A stretch of DNA of 42,412 bases, from positions 1-42,412 of the forward strand of contig DGTS01000029.1 of NCBI GenBank assembly GCA_002394385.1, written 5' to 3'. Made by a program: the position numbers and the translations under genes. The stretch comes from Prevotella sp. UBA4330 (GTDB taxonomy: Bacteria; Bacteroidota; Bacteroidia; Bacteroidales; Bacteroidaceae). Each line of letters opens with the position of its first letter. Position 1 is the stretch's first letter. Positions 22,632-31,627 of this stretch are shown here, in pieces. The notes under the pieces are model-generated. The model was not told the DNA's origin. It ran no database searches and saw nothing but the letters and a program-made list of their open reading frames with translations.

Positions 22632-24137
22632 TTAATCTTTTTTAACTGCCTGGCTTGGCTTATGAAGCATGATACTATTGTCGATGCACGAGGGCAGTTC
22701 CTCTTTATAGTGTGTCACCATAATCATCGTTTTGTCTTTGCGCATGACGAAGGTGTTTATGATGTCCTTAACCAATTTCCGGTTAGCATCGTCAAGTCCA
22801 TGCAGGGGCTCGTCAAGTATCAGCAAGTCGGGGTCTTTAACGAAGGCGCGTGCCAGCAGCACCAAGCGTTGCTCGCCCGACGACAGTTTCAGAAACGTGC
22901 GCTCCTCCATATTGTCAAGTCCGAAGATGTTCATCCAGAAACGACATTTCTCGTAGTCTTTTTCATCAGGTTTTGCATAGAGCCCAATCGAGTCCATCAG
23001 TCCGCTAGCCACAATCCTTATTGCTGGCAGGTCTTTGTTGTATGCTCTGTGCATCTCAGGTGATACATATCCTATGTGCTTCTTTATGTCCCAGATGCTC
23101 TCTCCCGTACCTCTCTCCTTTCCGAAGAGTGTGATGTCGCAGGCGTAACTTTGTGGATTATCGGCGCAGATGAGCGAGAGCAAGGTGCTTTTGCCTGCCC
23201 CGTTCTCACCGCTCAGAGCCCATTTTTCTCCTTTGTGAACCGTCCAGTTGAGTGTGTCGAGAATGACGTGGTTGCCATATCTTATGCTCACGTTGTTCAT
23301 TCTTACTACTTCGTCGCAATTCTCGGCATAGTCGCCGTTATATTCAAGGTTAAGAATGCGTTTTCTCTTCTCGTCACTTAGTCCGTTGATGCATACTGAT
23401 TTCTGACGGGTGCGATATTCGTCGAGGGTCATCTTGCAGCCCACTTTCATGTCCTTCACTTCCACCACATGTGTGATATAGTCGGGAATGTCGTTTGTCT
23501 TTGAAAGGACGAGAATGGTTTGCAGCCTTAGTTCGTTCGTTATGGTTTCCAGCAGTTGCCTGAGTTGCTCGCGGGTGTTGGCATCAAGACCGATGAACGG
23601 ATTGTCCATTATCAACACTTTCGGTTCAGCCAAGAGAGTCTTCACGAGTTGCAGTTTCCTCATCTCGCCGCTTGAAAGCATCAGCAGCAATTTGCCCAAG
23701 AGTGATTCAATGCCAAACAACTTGTAAATCTTCTCTCTAAAGTCGCGTCTCTCTGGCGTGTCGGCACCAGACATGTTGTACGCCTCACATAGAGCATCGC
23801 TAACACGTGGAGCATCATCAGAAATCTCCATCTGGTTCCATCGTTGCTGAAGGAAATAAGTGCGGTCGTTCTCTGTCCCATAAGAGTCGCGGAAGGTGAT
23901 GTATTTTATGTTGTCGCTATTCAGGTCATGGTTGCATGGAGCGAAGTCGTACTCCACACCGTTCCCGATGAGATGATGGCGCGATGTCACGATGTCTATG
24001 AACATCGATTTCCCTGCTCCGTTAGGTCCCACAACAGCCACCTGCTCGCCCTCGAAAAGGGTGAAATTTACAGGCTCAGCCATGTTCCATGCTGGGTTTC
24101 GTGTTATGCCGTTGACAATATTAATTACCTTTTTCAT
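22632..24137 (-). CDS. Tandem ABC ATPase, ModF/PhrA-like
   Basis: The 501-residue soluble protein holds two ABC domains: Walker A VVGPNGAGKSM (about 35) with signature LSSGEMRKLQL and IMDNPFIGLD, then Walker A LSGENGAGKST (about 295) with signature LSSGEQRLVLLARA and LILDEPLHGLDD. Such double ATPases without membrane partner genes are annotated ModF or photorepair protein PhrA; their role is uncertain, and neither molybdate-transport nor photolyase genes are nearby. Domain 1 has methionine in place of the usual S/T after the P-loop lysine, and its Walker B glutamate is replaced (MDNP), so domain 1 is probably weak in hydrolysis. Confidence 0.85.
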   Translation of the reverse strand: MKKVINIVNGITRNPAWNMAEPVNFTLFEGEQVAVVGPNGAGKSMFIDIVTSRHHLIGNGVEYDFAPCNHDLNSDNIKYITFRDSYGTENDRTYFLQQRWNQMEISDDAPRVSDALCEAYNMSGADTPERRDFREKIYKLFGIESLLGKLLLMLSSGEMRKLQLVKTLLAEPKVLIMDNPFIGLDANTREQLRQLLETITNELRLQTILVLSKTNDIPDYITHVVEVKDMKVGCKMTLDEYRTRQKSVCINGLSDEKRKRILNLEYNGDYAENCDEVVRMNNVSIRYGNHVILDTLNWTVHKGEKWALSGENGAGKSTLLSLICADNPQSYACDITLFGKERGTGESIWDIKKHIGYVSPEMHRAYNKDLPAIRIVASGLMDSIGLYAKPDEKDYEKCRFWMNIFGLDNMEERTFLKLSSGEQRLVLLARAFVKDPDLLILDEPLHGLDDANRKLVKDIINTFVMRKDKTMIMVTHYKEELPSCIDNSIMLHKPSQAVKKD

Positions 24138-24237
24138 CTAATATTAATTGGGAATGTTGAATTACGATTTATTCTCGCTGCGATGCAAATAATCATAATC
24201 GTCATTGCGATAACTCTTCATTCCTAACTCTTCATTT

Positions 24238-24795
24238 CTAATTCTTAATTCTGCTTTGATTCTTTATCGCGAAATCCTTCCAACTGCTATAGTGCTTGGC
24301 ATCTGTCTCAGGCCGTGACATCTGCATGAAGTGGCAGTAGGCTGCTGCAAGAGCATCGGTGGCATCCATGAACTTCGGCATCTCCTCCTTGTCAAGTTTC
24401 AGCAGTTTCTGCAACATTCCCGCCACTTGCTCTTTCGAGGCGTTGCCGTTACCTGTCAGTGCCAGTTTTATCTTCATCGGCGCATACTCATGAATGGGCA
24501 CGCTATGGTGTATTGCTGCTGCGATGGCAACTCCCTGTGCCCGTCCCAGTTTCAGCATCGACTGCACGTTCTTTCCAAAGAAGGGTGCCTCGATGGCCAT
24601 CTCATCGGGCAAGAACTCGTCGATGATGCCTGTCACACGCTCGAAAATCTTTCCCAGACGGAGGTAGGGATCGCTCTCCTTGCGCATGTCTATAACTCCC
24701 ATTGCCACCATCTTGGCGGTTCGGTTCTCCACCTTGATGATGCCATATCCCATTACGTTGGTGCCTGGGTCGATGCCGAGAATCACTTTCTCCAT
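24238..24795 (-). CDS. ruvC: Crossover junction endodeoxyribonuclease RuvC
   Basis: The 185-residue RuvC has the RNase-H-like fold with ILGIDPGTNVMGYGI (catalytic Asp at residue 8), AIEAPFFGKN (Glu near 69) and DATDALAAAYCH (Asp pair near 140). It cleaves Holliday junctions as a dimer with RuvAB. The gene starts on the base after the stop of the MBL-hydrolase gene, so they are coupled. The ~90-bp gap downstream holds tandem CTTCATT/CTAACTCTT-type repeats. Confidence 0.96.
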   Translation of the reverse strand: MEKVILGIDPGTNVMGYGIIKVENRTAKMVAMGVIDMRKESDPYLRLGKIFERVTGIIDEFLPDEMAIEAPFFGKNVQSMLKLGRAQGVAIAAAIHHSVPIHEYAPMKIKLALTGNGNASKEQVAGMLQKLLKLDKEEMPKFMDATDALAAAYCHFMQMSRPETDAKHYSSWKDFAIKNQSRIKN

Positions 24796-25440
24796 TTATC
24801 TCAGATAAGGATTCATTGCCAGTTCGTTGCCGATGGTTGTTTTACCGCCATGACCGCTGTAAACCACGGTGTCGGCAGGCAACTTTGCAATTACGTTCAG
24901 AAGACTGTTCTTCATGTCGGTGTATGAGCCGCCTTCAAAGTCGGTTCTGCCGATGCTCATTTGGAAAAGTGTGTCGCCAGTGAATGCCACTTTCTCCTCT
25001 TCGCAGTAGAAGGTGATGCTTCCTGGTGTATGTCCTGGCGTTTCGAGAATGACGAACTGATGATTTCCGAATGTCACGATGTCGTCCTTCGTGAGATATT
25101 TCCCAACGGGTGGCACGTCGCGCTCATACTCTATTCCGAGGAATGCCATTGCTTGTTGTGGCATTGAGTTCATCAGGTACTCGTCTTTGCCGCTCACTTC
25201 GGCCTTCAGTCCGTATTGTTCGTATGCGAAGTCGTTACCCATGCAATGGTCAAAATGGCCGTGTGTGCATATTAGTTTCACGGGAGTCAGACCGTTGTTC
25301 ATGATATATTCTGCCACTTCCATACGCTCGTTGTCGTAGTATGCGCCACAGTCTATTATTACGCATTCGCCTGTTTCGTCGCTTACGATGTAAGTGTTCT
25401 CTTGAAACGGGTTGCAAACATACTTCTGAATGTTCAGCAT
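24796..25440 (-). CDS. MBL-fold metallohydrolase, GloB-like
   Basis: The 214-residue hydrolase has the metal-binding CTHGHFDH near 59-66, ETPGHTPGS near 137, TGDTLF near 157 and YSGHGGKTTIG near 196, so the two-metal site is complete. The fold matches hydroxyacylglutathione hydrolase-like proteins common in bacteria without glutathione; the thioester substrate is unknown. It lies in the rsmG-MBL-ruvC run and abuts ruvC. Confidence 0.9.
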   Translation of the reverse strand: MLNIQKYVCNPFQENTYIVSDETGECVIIDCGAYYDNERMEVAEYIMNNGLTPVKLICTHGHFDHCMGNDFAYEQYGLKAEVSGKDEYLMNSMPQQAMAFLGIEYERDVPPVGKYLTKDDIVTFGNHQFVILETPGHTPGSITFYCEEEKVAFTGDTLFQMSIGRTDFEGGSYTDMKNSLLNVIAKLPADTVVYSGHGGKTTIGNELAMNPYLR

Positions 25441-25479
25441 AAATGTATTTTGTTTATGTAATAATTAATGTATTCCCAA

Positions 25480-26103
25480 TCACGCTGGCAGATAGATGAC
25501 ATGCTTCTCCTTGAACCATTCCTCGCTGAAGAAGTTGCTTATCTCCCATGTCTCAATCAGTCTTCTGAATGGCTGTGTCTCTCCCTCTATGTTTCCACCT
25601 TTCAGCACTATCACACCGTTGGGTAGTGGGTTTGTCTGCTTGCCTCCAATGTTCTTCCTCACTATCTTCATAAGGTCGGGCAGCGGCATTACGGCACGGC
25701 TCACCACGAACTGGTAGTGTCCTTTCTCCTCTTCTCCTCTTCGTTGCACTATCTCAACATTCTTAAGTCCGATGGAGTTTGCTATCTCTTGAGCCACCCT
25801 TATCTTCTTTCCCGTGCCGTCAATCATGGTGAAGTGGCACTTGGGGAAGGCAATGGCAAGCGGGATGCCAGGGAATCCACCGCCTGTACCGAAGTCGAGG
25901 ATGCTGGTGTCGTCTCTGAAATTGATAGCCTTGGCTATGGCGAGCGAGTGCAGCACATGATGCTCATAGAGCATGTCTATGTCTTTTCTTGAAATTACGT
26001 TTATCTTAGAGTTCCAGTCTCTGTACAGCGCGTCTAAAGCAGCGAACTGCTCCATCTGTTGCTCGTCGAACTGGCTTCCGAAATATTTCTTTATTAGTTC
26101 CAT
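25480..26103 (-). CDS. rsmG: 16S rRNA (guanine527-N7)-methyltransferase RsmG
   Basis: The 207-residue SAM-dependent enzyme has KINVISRKD, HVLHSLAIAK, the SAM loop LDFGTGGGFPGIPLAI, and IDGTGKKIRV at the second strand, followed by QRRGEE and the VVSRAVMPL motif typical of RsmG/GidB. It methylates G527 in the 530 loop of 16S rRNA; loss gives low-level streptomycin resistance in other bacteria. It follows the DUF3298 lipoprotein by 18 bp and leads the MBL gene. Confidence 0.96.
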   Translation of the reverse strand: MELIKKYFGSQFDEQQMEQFAALDALYRDWNSKINVISRKDIDMLYEHHVLHSLAIAKAINFRDDTSILDFGTGGGFPGIPLAIAFPKCHFTMIDGTGKKIRVAQEIANSIGLKNVEIVQRRGEEEKGHYQFVVSRAVMPLPDLMKIVRKNIGGKQTNPLPNGVIVLKGGNIEGETQPFRRLIETWEISNFFSEEWFKEKHVIYLPA

Positions 26104-26121
26104 TCTTCTTTAGCGTTTTGC

Positions 26122-26955
26122 TTATATCCTTTCCTTCAGGTAGGGGTTGATGTCAGAATAATCTATTTTTACGAGAATCCTTCCCACGTCGTGGGTGGCT
26201 ATCTCGTCTGCATTGTATATGAATGTCACGCCGTCTGGCTCAAGCATGAAGTTTGTGGAAGGGTAGGGGTCAATGCCGCTGAATATCGACTTTTCGTTCA
26301 GTTGCTTTATGTCTTCGGTGTCATACTGGCTGCATAGTTGTTTTACGATGAGTTCTGTAACGAACTTCTCCGAACCACTTACCAGGACATCGTCAAGCGT
26401 GAGCACTGCCTTCTTGTCCATGTCGATGTTTCTTGCCACCAGTGTCTGCGTCTCGTGTAGAGCACCGCTGCTGTAGGTTGCCTCTGCCGTGTAAATCACA
26501 ATTCCCTTACGCCCTTGCTTTATAGATGTGTTCACATCGTAAACGATGTTGTAACTGTCGAAATTCTTCTTGTCCACCTCATAGAGGCTTCTGTAATCGC
26601 GCTGGTATTCTGCTACATATCTGCGCACAAACGAATCTACTGCCATCGGGATGTCTGTCATGCCTCCGCCAATAGAGAAATAGTCGGGAGTGATAATGCC
26701 CGAACTAATCAGCCTCGAGTTGGCCTCCTTCAGACTGTCCGACTTAGAGTACATGATGTTCATGTGCAGGGTGCACGTGGGCGAGATGGAGTCGGAGGTG
26801 AGGTTCACCGTGATTTCCTTCTTCACCGAGTCGGCGTCGAATAATGCCACATCGTTGCCCCCTTCGCTGGAGAGGTGGTCGCACGAGGCCGTACTGCCGG
26901 CCATTGCCAATCCCATGACGGCAGCAAAGAACGTTTTTGATATCTTGCGATTCAT
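26122..26955 (-). CDS. DUF3298/RsiV-like lipoprotein
   Basis: The 277-residue lipoprotein has a signal peptide with lipobox STASC (cysteine 25). The middle (VRRYVAEYQRDYRSLYE, SYNIVYDVNTSIKQGRKGIVIYTAEATYSSGALHETQT) and the C-terminal segment (PSTNFMLEPDGVTFIYNADEIATHDVGRILVKI) match the DUF4163/DUF3298 architecture seen in RsiV and in lysozyme-binding or peptidoglycan-linked proteins. Its ligand here is unknown. It is the first gene of the run to ruvC and has a -7 element 36 bases upstream. Confidence 0.85.
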   Translation of the reverse strand: MNRKISKTFFAAVMGLAMAGSTASCDHLSSEGGNDVALFDADSVKKEITVNLTSDSISPTCTLHMNIMYSKSDSLKEANSRLISSGIITPDYFSIGGGMTDIPMAVDSFVRRYVAEYQRDYRSLYEVDKKNFDSYNIVYDVNTSIKQGRKGIVIYTAEATYSSGALHETQTLVARNIDMDKKAVLTLDDVLVSGSEKFVTELIVKQLCSQYDTEDIKQLNEKSIFSGIDPYPSTNFMLEPDGVTFIYNADEIATHDVGRILVKIDYSDINPYLKERI

Positions 26956-26990
26956 TATTCCTTTTTGTTATTTGCCCTTACTTATGGCTG

Positions 26991-26998
26991 CAAAGTTA
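26991..26998 (-). promoter_or_regulatory. -7 element of the DUF3298-rsmG-ruvC run
   Basis: TAACTTTG followed by CAGCC on the minus strand, 36 bases before the ATG at 26955. No clear TTTG at -33. Confidence 0.5.
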
Positions 26999-27081
26999 CG
27001 AATTTTTCATTAAATGAGCATATTCCACGCCTAAAATTCCACTTTTTTGTATTTATATTTCGCCATAATCAAGGAAATGAT

Positions 27082-27089
27082 TAATTTTG
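27082..27089 (+). promoter_or_regulatory. -7 element of the HAD-hydrolase gene
   Basis: TAATTTTG at 27082-27089, 25 bases before the ATG at 27114. An upstream in-frame TTG at 27087 falls inside this box and is therefore not a start. Confidence 0.6.
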
Positions 27090-27113
27090 CACCCCGAAAC
27101 TGAAATAGCATTC

Positions 27114-27740
27114 ATGGACAAAGCATATAAGGCAGCGTTATTCGATTTGGATGGTGTGGTGTTTGACACCGAGCCACAGTACACTGTGTTCTGGGGTGGC
27201 GAGTGCCGCAGATACCATCCTGAAGAGCCTGGTCTTGAGCATAAGATCAAGGGGCAGACGCTTGTTCAGATTTTCGACAAGCACTTCTCTGGGGAACTGG
27301 AAAAAGAGCGTGAGCCCATCACAAAACGTCTCTATGAATATGAGGCCAATATGAATTACGACTACATCGCGGGCTTTGAACAACTCATTGCATCGTTGCG
27401 CCAGAGGGGTATCAAGACTGCTGTTGTCACAAGTTCGAACAATGCCAAGATGGAGGCGGTGTACAGGAAACGCCCTGAATTCAAACAGTTGTTTGATGCC
27501 ATTCTCACCTCCGAGGATTTCAGGGAGAGCAAGCCATCTCCCGACTGCTATCTGACTGCTGCCCGTCGTTTCGGTCTCCAGCCTGACGACTGCGTCGTTT
27601 TTGAAGACAGTTTCAATGGACTTCGTTCGGGGCGTTCGGCAGGGATGACTGTTGTGGGTCTTGCCACAACCAACAGCGAAGAAGATGTTGCCCCATTGTC
27701 AGATGTGGTAATTAAGGATTACACGAATTTCAATATTTAA
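27114..27740 (+). CDS. HAD-superfamily hydrolase, beta-phosphoglucomutase-like
   Basis: The 208-residue protein has the HAD nucleophile motif LFDLDGVVFDTE near residue 8, motif II VVTSSN near 102, motif III lysine in ESKPSPDCY near 140, and motif IV VVFEDSFNGLRSG near 163. The helical cap lies between motifs I and II. The family includes beta-phosphoglucomutase and small sugar-phosphate phosphatases; the substrate is not clear. It precedes panB by 8 bp and is likely co-transcribed with it. Confidence 0.9.
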   Translation: MDKAYKAALFDLDGVVFDTEPQYTVFWGGECRRYHPEEPGLEHKIKGQTLVQIFDKHFSGELEKEREPITKRLYEYEANMNYDYIAGFEQLIASLRQRGIKTAVVTSSNNAKMEAVYRKRPEFKQLFDAILTSEDFRESKPSPDCYLTAARRFGLQPDDCVVFEDSFNGLRSGRSAGMTVVGLATTNSEEDVAPLSDVVIKDYTNFNI

Positions 27741-27748
27741 TAAATAAA

Positions 27749-28570
27749 ATGGCAGGATATTTAGTAAGCGACACGCGTAAAGTAACTACGCACCGCTTTA
27801 TCGAAATGAAACAGCGCGGCGAGAAAATCTCAATGCTTACATCTTATGACTACACTATGGCTGGTATCGTTGACAATGCAGGAATTGACGGCATTCTCAT
27901 CGGTGACTCTGCCTCTAATGTCATGGCGGGCAACGCAACAACATTGCCAATGACCGTTGACCAGATGATTTATCATGCCCGTTCGGTGGTTCGTGGCGCC
28001 AAGCGTGCGCTGGTGGTGTGCGACATGCCTTTCGGCTCTTATCAGGTTGACCGTCATGAGGGTGTGAAGAATGCTGTTAAGATAATGAAGGAGAGCGGTT
28101 GCGATGCCTTGAAACTCGAAGGTGGCGAGGAGATTATAGACACCGTGAAGGGCATTCTGGATGCTGGTATTCCTGTTATGGGACATCTTGGACTGACACC
28201 CCAGAGCATCAATAAGTTCGGAACATACGCCGTGAGGGCAAAAGATGAGGAGGAGGCTGAGAAACTGCGTCGTGACGCAGCCTTGCTTCAGGAGGTGGGA
28301 TGCTTCTCGGTTGTGCTTGAGAAAGTGCCCGCTTTGCTGGCCGAAGAGGTTACAAAGAACCTCACAATACCAACCATCGGTATAGGTGCTGGCGGCAAAA
28401 CTGACGGTCAGATTCTTGTGGTGGCAGACATGTTGGGCATGACTCGCGGTTTCAGCCCTCGTTTCCTACGCCGCTACGCTGACCTTAACGGGGTGATAAC
28501 TGACGCTATCGGACAGTACGTCTCTGATGTGAAAAGCCTTGACTTCCCTAACGAGCAAGAAAGTTACTAA
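27749..28570 (+). CDS. panB: 3-methyl-2-oxobutanoate hydroxymethyltransferase
   Basis: The 273-residue PanB has EKISMLTSYDYTMAGIVD, DGILIGDSASNVMAGN (metal-binding region), GAKRALVVCDMPFGSY, LKLEGGEE, GIPVMGHLGLTPQS and PTIGIGAGGKTDGQILV, all family hallmarks in order and at normal length. It adds a hydroxymethyl group from methylene-tetrahydrofolate to ketoisovalerate, the first committed step of pantothenate synthesis. No other pan gene is in the window. Confidence 0.97.
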   Translation: MAGYLVSDTRKVTTHRFIEMKQRGEKISMLTSYDYTMAGIVDNAGIDGILIGDSASNVMAGNATTLPMTVDQMIYHARSVVRGAKRALVVCDMPFGSYQVDRHEGVKNAVKIMKESGCDALKLEGGEEIIDTVKGILDAGIPVMGHLGLTPQSINKFGTYAVRAKDEEEAEKLRRDAALLQEVGCFSVVLEKVPALLAEEVTKNLTIPTIGIGAGGKTDGQILVVADMLGMTRGFSPRFLRRYADLNGVITDAIGQYVSDVKSLDFPNEQESY

Positions 28571-28612
28571 TCAAAGAGAGCACCTGCTCTCCCTGTTTCC
28601 GACCCTTTGAAA

Positions 28613-29806
28613 ATGTATACCCAAAACACTCCTGTGCATGTGCGACTATGGCACAGAGGCTTCTGGGCACTGGCTTTCGCCAACCTGCTGTTGGCGATGT
28701 CGGTGTTCTTGTTCCTGCCAATATTACCTTATTGGTTGGGACAGCATTTTGGTTTTAGTGCATCAAGGGTGGCACTGCTATTCGTCATACATGCCGTGGG
28801 AGTCTTTCTGCTAGGTCCTAGATGCTCGATGCTCGTACAGCGCTATCGAAGGAACATAGTGTGCGCAATATCCATTTTCTTGACCTCTTTGGCGAGTTTC
28901 GCTCTTTACTATTTATGCAAGTTCAATCCTGCCTTGCTCGCTTCATTAGATACTCCAACGGTATATTTGATTATCGCTGCTATTCAGTTAGTTGGCTCCA
29001 TGTTCTATGGTCTTTCACAGATGGTTCTTTCTGGCACTCTCATCATAGATGTATGCGAGTCGTTTCAGCGCACAGAGGCGAACCATTCTGCTGCATGGTT
29101 CGGTCGTTTGGGTCTTGCATTGGGGCCGATAGTCACCATACTTGTGTCGCCTCGCTTTGGGGTAGAGACAGTCTTGCTCGTCTCTTCTGCATGTGGTCTG
29201 CTTGCCATGCTGCTTGTGATTCTTACCGACTTTCCGTTCCGCGCTCCCGAGGATAACTTGAAGGCCTTTAGCACCGACCGCTTCTTTCTCACTAACGGAA
29301 TTTGGCTCTTCGTTAATTTCATGATGATAATGATTGCGGTGGGCATCGTGGTTGTCAACCATCAAGACATGAGGTTCTTCGTGCTCATGCTGGGCGGTTT
29401 CCTCATTTCTCTGCTTTCGCAGAAATTTGTCTTTGCCAATGCCGAACTGAAAAGCGAGATTCTTTCAGCCCTGGTGCTTATAATCGGCGCACTCCTGCTG
29501 ATGATTTTCAGAGACTCTGATGTGGCATCGCTTGCTGCCGCCTTGCTTACAGGTGTGGGCGTAGGCGTTTCAGCAACCCGTTTCCTGCTTTTCTTCATCA
29601 AGCTGAGCCCTCACTGCAAGCGGGGCACTTCACAATCAACGTTTTTTCTCACATGGCAGTCGGGGCTCGCGCTGGGTGCCGCTCTCGGCATTGTGACGGG
29701 TCAGTCTGGCAGTGGCTATGTTGTTGCGCTTGCTTTTGTCGTGGCAGCCTTGATTATGTACCACTTCTTCACTCACACGTGGTATATGAACAACAAGAGC
29801 CGTTGA
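28613..29806 (+). CDS. MFS transporter
   Basis: The 397-residue protein has about twelve hydrophobic segments and an MFS-type loop with basic residues between helices 2 and 3 (GPRCSMLVQRYRRNI). The ATG at 28613 is chosen over a TTG six bases upstream. Helices 4-5 (GSMFYGLSQMVLSG, WFGRLGLALGPIV) and the central loop (FPFRAPEDNLKAF) fit the DHA1-like pattern. The substrate is unknown. It follows panB after 42 bp, possibly in the same operon. Confidence 0.85.
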   Translation: MYTQNTPVHVRLWHRGFWALAFANLLLAMSVFLFLPILPYWLGQHFGFSASRVALLFVIHAVGVFLLGPRCSMLVQRYRRNIVCAISIFLTSLASFALYYLCKFNPALLASLDTPTVYLIIAAIQLVGSMFYGLSQMVLSGTLIIDVCESFQRTEANHSAAWFGRLGLALGPIVTILVSPRFGVETVLLVSSACGLLAMLLVILTDFPFRAPEDNLKAFSTDRFFLTNGIWLFVNFMMIMIAVGIVVVNHQDMRFFVLMLGGFLISLLSQKFVFANAELKSEILSALVLIIGALLLMIFRDSDVASLAAALLTGVGVGVSATRFLLFFIKLSPHCKRGTSQSTFFLTWQSGLALGAALGIVTGQSGSGYVVALAFVVAALIMYHFFTHTWYMNNKSR

Positions 29807-30186
29807 CATTGGCGCGGTGTTTTTTCCTGCCTCCACCACGTCTTCATGTTAATAGGTTCCACAGAAAGCATCACTTGGATTGCCGTTGATGCTCTATTGG
29901 GGAGTCAAATGTGCCCTTTGGAGAGGTCAAAGGTATGCTTTTGGCGTGCCAAGTGTGCCCTTTGAACATGCCTAATGTTTCCTTTGAGTTTTTTATGATG
30001 CTGTTTGGATTCTTGGACTTTATTTGCGTTTTCGCGAAAAGCCATTTCCCACGTGTGTGCACTAATGTTTTCGAGTCTTTGCACTTAGTAGGCATACAAT
30101 GGCGCAGAACAATGTCGTGAGGACATGCTACAAGGGCGGAGAAAAGGCATGCGTGTGAGAAAAATGATAAAATTATATGATATTCT
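29807..30186. other. Intergenic stretch upstream of rpoD
   Basis: About 380 bases without a supported gene. GTGCCCTTTG occurs twice (near 29911 and 29955), with similar GTTTCCTTTGAG and GTCAAAGG stretches between and after, making a loose repeat cluster at 29905-29995. A 12-bp palindrome TTTTCGCGAAAA lies at 30029-30040. The frame that runs through here into rpoD is discounted because it crosses the rpoD promoter. Confidence 0.5.
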
Positions 30187-30217
30187 TTTGTTTTTTGTCG
30201 GAAAGTATGTATTTTTG
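30187..30217 (+). promoter_or_regulatory. rpoD promoter
   Basis: TTTG at 30187-30190, a 19-base spacer, TATTTTTG at 30210-30217, 24 bases before the ATG at 30242. Confidence 0.75.
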
Positions 30218-30241
30218 CAACTGCTAAAAAAATCGATACCG

Positions 30242-31105
30242 ATGAGACAACTGAAAATCTCTAAGTCTATCACAAACCGTGAAAGTGCAGCGTTGGACAA
30301 ATATCTACAGGAAATAGGTCATGAAGAACTGATTTCTGTGGAGGAGGAAGTAGAACTGGCCCAGCGCATAAGGAAGGGCGACCGCAAGGCTCTTGAGAAA
30401 CTGACCAAGGCGAACCTAAGATTCGTAGTTTCAGTGGCTAAGCAGTATCAGAACCAGGGGCTGTCGCTGCCCGACCTTATCAACGAGGGCAACCTGGGGC
30501 TCATCAAGGCTGCTGAGAAGTTCGACGAGACACGCGGATTCAAGTTCATATCGTATGCCGTGTGGTGGATTCGCCAGAGCATACTGCAAGCAATAGCCGA
30601 GCAGAGCCGCATTGTGAGACTGCCGCTGAACCAGGTGGGAGCGATGAACAAGGTGAGCCGCATGCAGAGCAAGTTCGAGCAGGAGAACGAGAGACGCCCG
30701 AGTCTTGTGGAGATTGCAGAGAGCGTTGACCTGCCTGCCGAGAAAATAGAAGATGCCATGAAGGTGCAGACGAGACATGTCTCTGTGGATGCTCCTTTCG
30801 TTGACGGCGAGGACAACAGCCTGCTCGACATACTGCCCAACGACGATGCTCCGATGGCAGACAACTCGCTTGTGATAGAGTCGCTGCGTGACGAAATAAA
30901 GCGCGCCCTGCAGACGCTGAATGATCGGGAACGCAAAATTATTGAAGCCTTCTTCGGCATTGACCAGCCGGAGATGACTCTCGAGGAGATAGGCGACAAG
31001 TACGGGCTCACTCGCGAGCGTGTAAGGCAGATAAAGGAAAAGGCAATCAGGCGGCTCCGCAACAACACCAAGAACAAGTTGCTCAGGTCGTACCTCGGCA
31101 GTTGA
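30242..31105 (+). CDS. rpoD: Primary sigma factor RpoD/SigA (short Bacteroidota form)
   Basis: The 287-residue sigma-70 factor starts MRQLKISKSITNRES at 30242; an upstream in-frame extension crosses the promoter and is rejected. It has region 1.2 (DKYLQEIGHEELIS), region 2 (NLRFVVSVAKQYQNQGLSLPDLINEGNLGLIKAAEKFDETRGFKFISYAVWWIRQSI is complete here in outline), region 3 (RRPSLVEIAE) and region 4 with the helix-turn-helix LEEIGDKYGLTRERVRQIKEKAIRRLR. It lacks the long region 1.1, as is usual in Bacteroidota, and would read the TTTG/TAnnTTTG promoters seen throughout the window. Confidence 0.96.
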   Translation: MRQLKISKSITNRESAALDKYLQEIGHEELISVEEEVELAQRIRKGDRKALEKLTKANLRFVVSVAKQYQNQGLSLPDLINEGNLGLIKAAEKFDETRGFKFISYAVWWIRQSILQAIAEQSRIVRLPLNQVGAMNKVSRMQSKFEQENERRPSLVEIAESVDLPAEKIEDAMKVQTRHVSVDAPFVDGEDNSLLDILPNDDAPMADNSLVIESLRDEIKRALQTLNDRERKIIEAFFGIDQPEMTLEEIGDKYGLTRERVRQIKEKAIRRLRNNTKNKLLRSYLGS

Positions 31106-31130
31106 TAAGAAGAAATGTCAGGATAAGGAT

Positions 31131-31622
31131 ATGAAGAAAATAATATATATCATCATTGCCATCTTATGCATGGCAAGCACGGTAAGTATAACAGCAAAAG
31201 GTGGCGAGGAAATGGTACTGAAGATGTACGCTTTCGGAGTGTCAACCTCGTTCAACGACAGCACGGTGTTCTTCACCGAAATACAGGAACTCGACAGTGC
31301 GTGGGTGGAGTCGAAGACTGGCTTCATCGTGAGCCGTGACAACTACAGTTATCAGTTGCGCGACCATCTGGCCAGCAAGGGATACCCCAAGCGTACATGC
31401 ATATTCATTTCGGGTAAGGACCTGAAAGACGTGGCGAAGAAATACGATAAGTTGAAGTCCCGCTACGTGAAAAAAGGCGGCTCAGACATACTGCTCATAG
31501 ACAAATCGGAGTTCACGTTCAAAACAATAGCGGCCGCGCAGAACAATAGCCAGCAGGAAGAGTCTGCCAAGCCCAAGAAGCATAAAAAAGAGAAGCCAGC
31601 CAAGGCTCCTGCACGTAAGTAG
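31131..31622 (+). CDS. Secreted hypothetical protein
   Basis: The 163-residue protein has a signal peptide (MKKIIYIIIAILCMASTVSI). A compact domain (VLKMYAFGVSTSFNDSTVFFTEIQELDSAWVE, RDHLASKGYPKRTCIFISG, KYDKLKSRYVKKGG) follows, then a lysine/alanine/proline-rich tail from about residue 140. No known family is recognised. It starts 25 bases after rpoD and 5 bases before the HPr-kinase-like gene, so it is probably part of that unit. Whether it is a substrate of the downstream kinase or peptidase cannot be told. Confidence 0.75.
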   Translation: MKKIIYIIIAILCMASTVSITAKGGEEMVLKMYAFGVSTSFNDSTVFFTEIQELDSAWVESKTGFIVSRDNYSYQLRDHLASKGYPKRTCIFISGKDLKDVAKKYDKLKSRYVKKGGSDILLIDKSEFTFKTIAAAQNNSQQEESAKPKKHKKEKPAKAPARK

Positions 31623-31627
31623 AACTC

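Noticed and set aside
30125..30241. N-terminal extension of RpoD
   Set aside because: The extra 39 codons include the promoter -33 and -7 boxes and have no counterpart in Bacteroidota primary sigma factors.
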